64,000 bases of DNA from Morinoia aosen (lineage: Eukaryota; Arthropoda; Malacostraca; Amphipoda; Talitridae), in the NCBI GenBank assembly GCA_030386875.1, contig JASJYW010000026.1:16153465-16217464 (forward strand), in the 5' to 3' direction. The position numbers were made by a program, and so were the translations under genes. Below, one piece after another: positions 55,664-64,000 of the stretch (the stretch's first letter is position 1; each line of letters begins with the position of its first letter). The notes beneath the pieces were generated by a model. The model did not search any database, was not told where the DNA came from, and saw nothing but the letters and a program-made list of their open reading frames with translations.

Positions 55664-57431
55664 CACTGCAAGGCCATTTCACTGCAAGGTTATTTCACTG
55701 CAAGGCCATTTCATTGCAAGGTTATTTCACTGCAAGGCCATTTCACTGCAAGGTTATTTCACTGCAAGGCCATTTCATTGCAAGGTTATTTCACTGCAAG
55801 GCCATTTCACTGCAAGGTTATTTCACTGCAAGGCCATTTCATTGCAAGGTTATTTCACTGCAAGGCCATTTCGCTGCAAGGCCATTTCACTGCAAGGCCA
55901 TTTCATTGCAAGGTTATTTCACTGCAAGGCCATTTCATTGCAAGGTTATTTCACTGCAAGGCCATTTCGCTGCAAGGCCATTTCACTGCAAGGCCATTTC
56001 GCTGCAAGGCCATTTCACTGCAAGGCCATTTCGCTGCAAGGCCATTTCACTGCAAGGCCATTTCACTGCAAGGCCATTTCGCTGCAAGGCCATTTCATTG
56101 CAAGGTTATTTCACTGCAAGGCCATTTCATTGCAAGGTTATTTCACTGCAAGGCCATTTCGCTGCAAGGCCATTTCGCTGCAAGGCCATTTCGCTGCAAG
56201 GTTATTTCACTGCAAGGCCATTTCACTGCAAGGCCATTTCACTTCAAGGCCATTTCACTGCAAGGCCATTTCGCTGCAAGGCCATTTCGCTGCAAGGCCA
56301 TTTCACTGCAAGGCCATTTCGCTGCAAGGCCATTTCGCTGCAAGGCCATTTCGCTGCAAGGCCATTTCACTGCAAGGCCATTTCGCTGCAAGGCCATTTC
56401 GCTGCAAGGCCATTTCGCTGCAAGGCCATTTCGCTGCAAGGCCATTTCACTGCAAGGCCATTTCGCTGCAAGGCCATTTCACTTCAAGGCCATTTCACTG
56501 CAAGGCCATTTCACTTCAAGGCCATTTCACTGCAAGGCCATTTCACTTCAAGGCCATTTCGCTGCAAGGCCATTTCACTTCAAGGCCATTTCACTGCAAG
56601 GCCATTTCACTTCAAGGCCATTTCACTGCAAGGCCATTTCACTTCAAGGCCATTTCGCTGCAAGGCCATTTCACTGCAAGGCCATTTCACTTCAAGGCCA
56701 TTTCACTTCAAGGCCATTTCACTGCAAGGCCATTTCACTTCAAGGCCATTTCACTGCAAGGCCATTTCGCTGCAAGGCCATTTCACTTCAAGGCCATTTC
56801 ACTGCAAGGCCATTTCACTTCAAGGCCATTTCACTGCAAGGCCATTTCACTTCAAGGCCATTTCACTGCAAGGCCATTTCACTTCAAGGCCATTTCACTT
56901 CAAGGCCATTTCACTGCAAAGCCATTTCACTTCAAGGCCATTTCACTGCAAGGCCATTTCGCTGCAAGGCCATTTCGCTGCAAGGCCATTTCGCTGCAAG
57001 GCCATTTCGCTGCAAGGCCATTTCACTGCAAGGCCATTTCGCTGCAAGGCCATTTCGCTGCAAGGCCATTTCGCTGCAAGGCCATTTCGCTGCAAGGCCA
57101 TTTCACTGCAAGGCCATTTCGCTGCAAGGCCATTTCACTTCAAGGCCATTTCACTGCAAGGCCATTTCACTTCAAGGCCATTTCACTGCAAGGCCATTTC
57201 ACTTCAAGGCCATTTCGCTGCAAGGCCATTTCACTGCAAGGCCATTTCACTTCAAGGCCATTTCACTTCAAGGCCATTTCACTGCAAGGCCATTTCACTG
57301 CAAGGCCATTTCACTTCAAGGCCATTTCACTTCAAGGCCATTTCGCTGCAAGGCCATTTCACTGCAATAAGGCCATTTCACTGCAATAAGGCCATTTCAC
57401 TGCAATAAGGCCATTTCACTGCAATAAGGCC
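55664..57431 (+). repeat. 16-bp minisatellite (GGCCATTTCACTGCAA), macro-copy 2
   Basis: About 110 units. The 5' part alternates GGCC and GGTT units and contains a CATTGCAAGG variant not seen in macro-copy 1. The 3' part is rich in CTTCAAGG units. It ends with four GCAATAAGG units. Confidence 0.95.
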
Positions 57432-57995
57432 ATTTGAGGCAATTTAGAAGCGTATGGCCGGTGCACTGCCACTGCGGTGTTGCCAAAACTCCAGAAACTT
57501 TGTCTTGAGTTTCTTCAAAATCTCAAGGAAATTCTTGAGAAATTTTCCTTGAAATGAACGAAAAGTAGCCAAAATCAGAGGTTTTTACGGTGTTGCTTTG
57601 GCAATCATTTTTTTCTTGACAGGATCTGCTGTCTATTGTTAATAATAACAATTCGTATAAAATATGCAAATATTTGTGAATTGTTTAATAACTAATTAAA
57701 GAATTGCAGAACTCATTTTTCGTAAACGTCATTTAATCTATTTATATAACATTTCAATATAGCATAATACACAATTAAATAATAAACAATTAATAAATGT
57801 AATGTAAGTTCAGTGAATGTACATACGAAGAACAATCAAACAATAACTCAGTAATTCCATTTTAGATTATTAATAATTAAATTATATCCTATCAAACAAA
57901 ATAGAATAGAATAAATATAAAAAAATCATTTCCATGAGCTGAGAATATTAATTTTTGGGGAAATATGTAGCTAAGTAAATATTTATATATATAAT
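57432..57995. other. Low-copy spacer, macro-copy 2
   Basis: No gene seen. Counterpart of 27826-28390 with minor indels near 57755-57790. Confidence 0.75.
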
Positions 57996-58350
57996 GTAAT
58001 TAGTTTCATTAATTATTAGTTATTAGTTACATATTATTTAATTAGTTTCATTAATTATCAGTTATTAGTTACATATTATTTAATTAGTTTCATTAATTAT
58101 CAGTTATTGGTTACATATTATTTAATTAGTTTCAGTAATTATCAGTTATTAGTTCCATATTATTTAATTAGTTTCATTAATTATCAGTTATTAGTTACAT
58201 ATTATTTAATTAGTTTCATTAATTATCAGTTATTGGTTACATATTATTTAATTAGTTTCAGTAATTATCAGTTATTAGTTCCATATTATTTAATTAGTTT
58301 CATTAATTATCAGTTATTAGTTACATATTATTTAATTAGTTTCAGTATTT
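57996..58350 (+). repeat. 42-bp AT-rich tandem repeat, macro-copy 2
   Basis: About eight units. TTATTGGTTACAT and TTATTAGTTCCAT variants recur as a block of about 126 bp (58105-58230 and 58231-58356). Confidence 0.92.
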
Positions 58351-58555
58351 CAACTCGTTAGATTAAGTTGTAATTTGTCGACTTATTCGAAGAGAAAATT
58401 TAATTTTTGTGAAATTGTTTTCGTTTTTACAAAAACTTGACAAAGTTTTCGTTTTACATGAGGTGAAAAAATTTTTTTCTTTGATGCTGAACATATTTTC
58501 AACGAGAATATTAATGCCTTGGCATTTAAATTGCGAAATTGCAAAAAAAATTTCG

Positions 58556-59000
58556 ACAGAGCAGAATTTCCGAAATTCCAGAATTTCCGAAATTCCAGAA
58601 TTTCCGAAATTGCAGAATTTCCGAAATTGCAGAATTTCCGAAATTCCAGAATTTCCGAAATTCCAGAATTTCCGAAATTCCAGAATTTCCGAAATTCCAG
58701 AATTTCCGAAATTGCAGAATTTCCGAAATTGCAGAATTTCCGAAATTGCAGAATTTCCGAAATTCCAGAATTCCGAAAATCCAGAATTTCCGAAATTCCA
58801 GAATTTCCGAAAATCCAGAATTTCCGAAATTGCAGAATTTCCGAAATTACAGAATTTCCGAAAATCCAGAATTTCCGAAATTGCAGAATTTCCGAAATTA
58901 CAGAATTTCCGAAATTCCAGAATTTCCGAAATTCCAGAATTTCCGAAAATCCAGAATTTCCGAAATTGCAGAATTTCCGAAATTGCAGAATTTCCGGAAA
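58556..59000 (+). repeat. 16-bp minisatellite (CAGAATTTCCGAAATT), macro-copy 2
   Basis: About 27 units, including the same one-base-shorter unit (CCAGAATTCCGAAAATCC near 58765) found in macro-copy 1, so the lesion predates the duplication. Spacer 58351-58555 is unique. Confidence 0.95.
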
Positions 59001-59469
59001 TGCAGAACTTCCATAAACTTGGAAAGCCTGCGGGGTTTCCAGAAAAAAATTTTGTAGAAACTCAAGGAATTCCTGTACAACACAAAAATCTCTGGAGTTT
59101 GTGCAGAAGTTCTGGCAACTCCAGACATTTCTGAAGTCCTGTCGAAACTTCGAAAAAAGTACAGAAATTTCTGTATTCTTGCAGAAAAAAATTCTGTAGT
59201 TTTGTCTGAAGTTGTAGCCAGACAAGGCAAAAGTTGCCAGACAAGCAAAAGTTGCCAGAACACGGCAACTTGACGGGAAAAGCCACGAGAAACACGGCAA
59301 CATTTGACATGTGAGGTATGTTCGACATGGCAACATGCACATGTTGTTTGTGTTCGAAATGGCAACACTTCCTGTACAATATTCTCATCAAATTTACCAT
59401 AGAGGTAAAATGTACAATATAATTAAAATCTACAACATAAAAAATTGAAAATAAAATAGAATTTACAAT
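59001..59469. other. Low-copy spacer with GGCAAC motifs, macro-copy 2
   Basis: No gene seen. Counterpart of 29616-30110, lacking one AAAAGTTGCCAGAACACGGC unit. Confidence 0.7.
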
Positions 59470-59690
59470 AAAAATAAAATCGACACTAAATTCAAAGCTT
59501 ACAGTAAAATTTAAATTTACAGTAAATCTAAAATTTACAAAAAAAAATAAAATCCACACTAAATTCAAAGTTTACAGTAAAATTTAAATTTACAGTAAAT
59601 CTAAAATTTACAAAAAAAAAAATAAAATCGACACTAAATTCAAAGTTTACAGTAAAATTTAATTATACAATAAAATTAAAATTTGAAAAA
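59470..59690 (+). repeat. ~72-bp AT-rich tandem repeat, macro-copy 2
   Basis: Three units of the AAAATCGACACTAAATTC repeat, against six in macro-copy 1. Spacer 59691-60000 is AT-rich and shows nothing else. Confidence 0.9.
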
Positions 59691-60002
59691 ATAAAAAAAA
59701 TTCCTAAATTAACCTAGAACAACCCCATGTGTAAGGTAGGCATACTAAAGTTACACGGAAACTACTCGTAATATGCATACACGCATCATATACTCGAAAT
59801 AAGTATGTATGACACATAATTATTAAATATACATGCTTCCATAAAACTACGCATTTCCTTGAAACTTATACTTGAAAATAATGATAGTTGTAAAATACAT
59901 ATTAATACAAAATTGTGTTGGTAGCTGTGTATATATGACATTATACACTTTCACGTATACCTTCATGTACCTTTGATATATATATATACCTTTGACAATA
60001 TA

Positions 60003-60553
60003 CGAGGCCTGTCGAAAAAGTATCCGACCTTTGGCCAGAAAAAATACTTCAACAACCTGACGGGGTTGGGACCCCTAATCCGCTTCAAAGTAGGCTCCTT
60101 GTCTTCCACACACTTAGCCCACCGATCCTTCCACTGCCGGAAACACCTCTGGAAGTCTTCTTTTGGAATGGTGTTCAGCTCTGTCGTCGCGTTCCGCATT
60201 ATCTCTTCTCTACTCTCAAAACGGGATCCTTTCAGTGGTGTCTTCAATTTTGGAAACAACCAGAAGTCGCAAGGAGCCAGGTCTGGAGAGTAGGGAGGTT
60301 GGCGAACGGTCGTAATTCCATGTTTGGCCAAGAAATTGCGGATCAAATGGGATGAATGTGCGGGCGCGTTGTCGTGATGCAAGTGCCAGTTGTTCGCAGT
60401 CCACATGTCTGGTCTTTTGCGCCGAACTGCATCACGAAGTCGCCGGAGAACATCCTGATAGTACTCCTTTGTCACTGTTTGTCCTTCCGGTGCGTATTCG
60501 TGATGCACAATTCCACGGACATCAAAGAAAACAGTCAGCATCGAAGGAGTCAA
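60003..60553 (-). pseudogene. Mariner transposase, N-terminally truncated, DD34D
   Basis: A transposase cuts and rejoins mariner ends at TA. Counting from the Met at 60551-60553, the catalytic acidic residues are seen at D11 (VFFDVRG), D61 (HHDNAPAHS) and D96 (SPDLAPCDF). Exactly 34 residues separate the last two, the mariner DD34D signature. The N-terminal ~150 residues, which hold the DNA-binding helix-turn-helix, are missing at the junction with the right half. A one-base loss near the C-terminus relative to the right half makes the frame run through the TIR to a stop at 59963. Non-functional by itself. Confidence 0.88.
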
Positions 60554-60555
60554 AC

Positions 60556-60679
60556 AGGCAATGCGACGATGGAGCTGAACACCATTCTAAAAAAAAACTA
60601 CCAGAGGTGTTTCCAGCAGTGGAAGGATCGGTGGGCTAAGTGTGTGCAAGCACAAGGGGCATACTTTGAAGGGGATTAG
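60556..60679 (+). pseudogene. Second mariner transposase 3' end, opposite orientation
   Basis: Encodes about 38 residues ending FEGD and a stop at 60677-60679. The stretch ATMELNTI ... QRCFQQWKDRWAKCV closely matches the C-terminus in the left half, but with several substitutions, so it came from a different copy of the same family. Confidence 0.82.
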
Positions 60680-60752
60680 GGTCCCAACTCCGACAGGTAT
60701 TCGAAATATTTTTTCTGGCCAAAGGTCGGATACTTTTTAGACAGGCCTCGTA

Positions 60753-61725
60753 CATATTTGAATATAAGGTATTATTTTTATGTTAAAAGAAATATGGATG
60801 AATGGTTGAGTGTGTAATTGCCTGAATGAATGAATAGGGAATTGAAATGAATGAAAAATGTACAAAGAAGATAACCACGAATGAATCACGAATTTGAACA
60901 ATGTGAAAAAATAAATATATATAAGCGAAAATATGGTGGACACAAGTTGAACAACTTAAAAAAATTCAAACTGATTTTGAAAAATGTCATTAATTTTTCA
61001 ATTGAGAAATTGGGCACATGCTAAAATTAAAAAAAGCAAGAAATTAAATTAAAGATTATAGGAAAAATCGGATTACAAATAACCATTCATTAATAAATAT
61101 AATACAAAACTTAGCATTACAACGAAAAAATGAAAATAAACTACACAAAAATAGAAAATAATTGAACCTAACGTAAAAATGACCCGAAAGCGCAAAAAAT
61201 TTTATTTATAAATGAAAATATACATATGAAGCCTATGTATGTAAATTAGGCATCCCTAATTATCTATGATTACAACAAATTAACTTGACAATAATAGGTA
61301 TCCGCAAATTAGAAGCAACACTTAAAACCCAATGCAAATAAAGAATACATAAAAAAAGTATGAGTCCCAAAAAAATAGAAAGAAAAATTAATGTATTGAA
61401 TACTAAAAAAAATTAAATTACCTCAAATAAACACTACATACAATCTATCAAAAAAAATACATACACAAAAATATCTATCTAAAAAAACATACAAAAAAAT
61501 GTACAAATGATAAGCACATATATACGATACAAAAATGACGGGACTCTGGAATTTTGAAGGGGGAGAAAAAGGGGGAGGAATGGGGAAGAGATTTGGGGAG
61601 TGAGGGGGGGAGGGGGGGAGTGGGGATGGAGTTGGGGACGATATTGATGTGTTTATGAGTAGCCCGTGACTTAGGGAGATGGGGAAGGGACCGTAAAATG
61701 GAAGGGGATTTGGGGAGGGCTTAGG
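60753..61725. other. AT-rich low-copy spacer, macro-copy 2
   Basis: No gene seen. Counterpart of 30855-31830, with small indels in A runs. Confidence 0.75.
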
Positions 61726-62068
61726 GAATGTGGGGGAGTGTGGGGGAGTGTGGGGGAGTGTGAGGAAGTGTGGGGGAGTGTGGGAGAATGTGGGGAAATG
61801 TGGGGGAGTGTGGGGGAGTGTGGGAGAATGTATGGAAATGTATGGGAGTGTGAGAGAGTGTAGGGGAGTGTGGGGGAATGTGGGGGAGTGTGGGAGGGTG
61901 TGGGGGAGTGTGGGGGAGTGTTGGGGAGTATGGGGGAGTGTGAGGGAGTGTGAGGGAGTGTGGGGGAGTGTGAGGGAGTGTGGGGGAGTGTAGGGGAGTG
62001 TGGGGGAGTGTAGGGGGGTATGGGGGAGTGTGGGGAAGTATGGGGGAGTGTGGGGGAGAGTGGGGGAG
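61726..62068 (+). repeat. G-rich decamer array, macro-copy 2 (short)
   Basis: About 34 decamers of GTGGGGGAGT with AGGGAGTGT variants, 340 bp against 2.7 kb in macro-copy 1. It ends GAGGGAGCAACATC as macro-copy 1 does. Confidence 0.93.
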
Positions 62069-62159
62069 AGGGAGCAACATCTGGACGCAGATGTCTGAGT
62101 TTTTCTAATTAATTTCAGCCTTTAATGGGAGTGGGAGACGCCGTTGTGAGCTGCTGTGT

Positions 62160-62191
<32 letters not shown>

Positions 62192-62254
62192 TGTGTGTGT
62201 TGTGTGTTATTTTGAAGTATAGATATATGTTTTGTTGCATTTTCACCTAATTTA
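62069..62254. other. Short unique stretch with (TG)n
   Basis: Unique sequence followed by a TG/TGTGTTG microsatellite at about 62153-62206. It links the macro-unit to the pentamer array. Confidence 0.85.
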
Positions 62255-64000
62255 ACTAACCTAACCTAACCCAACCTAACCCAACCTAACCCAAACCAAA
62301 ACAACACAACCCAACACAACACAACATAACCCAACACAACACAACACAACACAACACAACCCAACACAACACAACCCAACACAACACAACCCAACACAAC
62401 ACAACACAACACAACACAACCCAACACAACACAACACAACACAACCCAACACAACACAACACAACCCAACACAACACAACCCAACTCAACACAACATAAC
62501 CCAACACAACCCAACACAACACAACCCAACACAACACAACATAACCCAACACAACACAACCCAACACAACACAACCCAACACAACACAACATAACCCAAC
62601 ACAACCCAACACAAGACAACCCAACACAACACAACATAACCCAACACAACACAACCCAACACAAGACAACACAACACAACACAACACAACCCAACACAAC
62701 ACAACCCAACACAACACAACCCAACACAAACCAACACAACACAACCCAACACAACACAACCAAACACAACACAACATAACCCAACACAACACAACCCAAC
62801 ACAAGACAACCCAACACGACACAACACAGCACAACACAACACAACACAACACAACCCAACACAACACAACACAACACAGCACAACACAGCACAACCCAAC
62901 ACAACACAACCCAACACAAGACAACCCAACACAACACAACACAGCACAACACAGCACAACACAACACAACACAACACAACACAACACAACACAAGACATT
63001 CAAACACAACACAACACAACACAACACAACACAACCCAACACAACCCAACACAACCCAACACAACACAACACAACACAACCCAACATAACACAACACAAC
63101 ACAACACAACACAACACAACACAACACAACACAACACAACACCAACACAACACAACACAACCCAACACAACACAACCCAACACAACACAACACAACCCAA
63201 CACAACACAACACAACCCAACACAACACAACACAACACAACACAACACAACTCAACACAACCCAACACAACCCAACACAACACAACACAACCCAACACAA
63301 CACAACACAACACAACCCAACACAACACAACATAACCCAACACAACACAACCCAACACAAGACAACCCAACACAACACAACACAGCACAACACAACCCAA
63401 CACAAGACAACCCAACACAACACAACACAACACAACACAACACAACACAACCCAACACAACAGAACACAACACAACACAACACAACCCAACACAACACAA
63501 CACAACCCAACACAACACAACACAACCCAACACAACACAACACAACCCAACACAACACAACCCAACACAACACAACCCAACACAACACAACACAACCCAA
63601 CACAACACAACACAACCCAACACAACACAACCCAACACAACACAACCCAACACAACACAACCCAACACAACACAACACAACCCAACACAACACAACCCAA
63701 CACAACACAACCCAACACAACACAACACAACCCAACACAACACAACACAACCCAACACAACACAACCCAACACAACACAACCCAACACAACACAACCCAA
63801 CACAACACAACACAACCCAACACAACACAACACAACCCAACACAACACAACCCAACACAACACAACCCAACACAACACAACACAACACAACCCAACCCAA
63901 CACAACACAACCCAACACAACACAACACAACCCAACACAACACAACACAACACAACCCAACACAACACAACACAACCCAACACAACACAACACAACCCAA
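62255..64000 (-). repeat. TTAGG-variant pentamer array (TTGGG/TTGTG/TTATG), runs off the window
   Basis: At 62255-62290 the + strand reads CTAACCTAACCTAACCCAAC, i.e. canonical CCTAA units mixed with CCCAA. It then becomes a ~1.7-kb array of CACAA and CCCAA with occasional CATAA, CAGCA and GACAA. In register nearly every unit fits (C/T)AAC(A/C), so only two positions of the insect telomere unit vary. The pattern is mostly one CCCAA followed by one to three CACAA. The minus strand is stop-free in all frames; the Cys/Val/Leu open frames are not genes. Confidence 0.9.

Larger units (their letters stand above)
60003..60750. mobile_element. Mariner element made of two facing 3' ends
   Basis: 748 bp bounded by TA at 60001-60002 and 60751-60752. 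Both ends read inward as CGAGGCCTGTC(G/T)AAAAAGT, and the inverted similarity continues for about 195 bp, beyond a normal mariner TIR, because both halves carry the transposase 3' end. The left half (minus strand) has a DD34D catalytic region; the right half (plus strand) has only the last ~38 codons. The halves meet at about 60555. Macro-copy 1 preserves the unoccupied site (near 30850), so this is a true insertion. Confidence 0.9.
14000..62070 (+). repeat. Two direct copies of a ~20-27 kb macro-unit
   Basis: Copy 1 (14000-34580) and copy 2 (35082-62070) carry the same succession of arrays and spacers in the same orientation. Spacers such as 24226-25830 and 54060-55660 are almost identical by eye. 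Array lengths differ strongly: the 20-21 bp array is 1.5 kb in copy 1 and 8.3 kb in copy 2, and the terminal G-rich decamer array is 2.7 kb and 0.34 kb. Copy 1 alone has the Gypsy insertion (18660-21023). Copy 2 alone has the mariner insertion (60003-60750) and the expanded 46-bp array (53170-54000). A 500-N gap separates the copies. Confidence 0.85.

Noticed and set aside
62266..64000. Cys/Val/Leu-rich membrane-like protein on the minus strand
   Set aside because: Translation of the pentamer array; every frame gives the same kind of sequence.

Overview
This is a eukaryotic, gene-poor, satellite-rich window, most likely from an arthropod and probably an insect. The evidence for that is an array that starts as (CCTAA)n, the insect-type telomere repeat, together with a DD34D mariner element and a Gypsy-class LTR element in an AT-rich background. 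I see no intact host gene, rRNA, CRISPR array or operon. Nearly every long open frame lies on a tandem repeat whose unit lacks stop codons and should not be read as a gene. Species and chromosome position cannot be settled from the sequence alone; a subtelomeric or other heterochromatic block is my inference.

The layout has two overlapping scales. First, 1 to about 18,515 is one large palindrome. The left arm carries, in order, a 33-bp array, a transposase remnant, a spacer, a 20-21 bp array, a G-rich purine array, a 62-bp array, a GGCAAC array, a spacer rich in TTACCCTAAA, and a (GGGGGAGTG)n array. It ends at a 500-N gap (8400-8899), after which the same modules return inverted and in reverse order. 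Second, about 14,000-34,580 and 35,082-62,070 are two direct copies of one macro-unit of roughly 20-27 kb, separated by another 500-N gap. The order in each copy is: 20-21 bp array, spacer, TIR element holding the 33-bp array, AT-rich spacer, pyrimidine array, (GTGGTGTG)n, spacer, GCGGG/CCCGC repeat, tRNA-like fragment, 16-bp GGCCATTT array, 42-bp array, 16-bp TTTCCGAAA array, ~72-bp array, AT-rich spacer, G-rich decamer array. Position 62,255 to the end is an array of TTAGG-variant pentamers.

The most notable object is the carrier of the 33-bp satellite. The array lies between ~107-bp terminal inverted repeats and next to a decayed Tc1/mariner-type transposase fragment, so it behaves as the cargo of a DNA transposon. 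Two copies show both ends (15,952-21,104 and 43,767-50,111) and a third is cut by the window edge (1-1,558). The copy at 15,952-21,104 was later split by a 2,364-bp Gypsy-type element with apparently identical 435-bp LTRs and a 5-bp target duplication. The second macro-copy alone carries a 748-bp mariner built from two transposase 3' ends facing each other; the first macro-copy preserves its empty site.

No pathway or operon links these features. What the window records is turnover of repeats: amplification of a 46-bp unit from one copy to about eighteen, length change of every array between duplicates, higher-order repeats, and a block of strong divergence inside otherwise near-identical duplicates.
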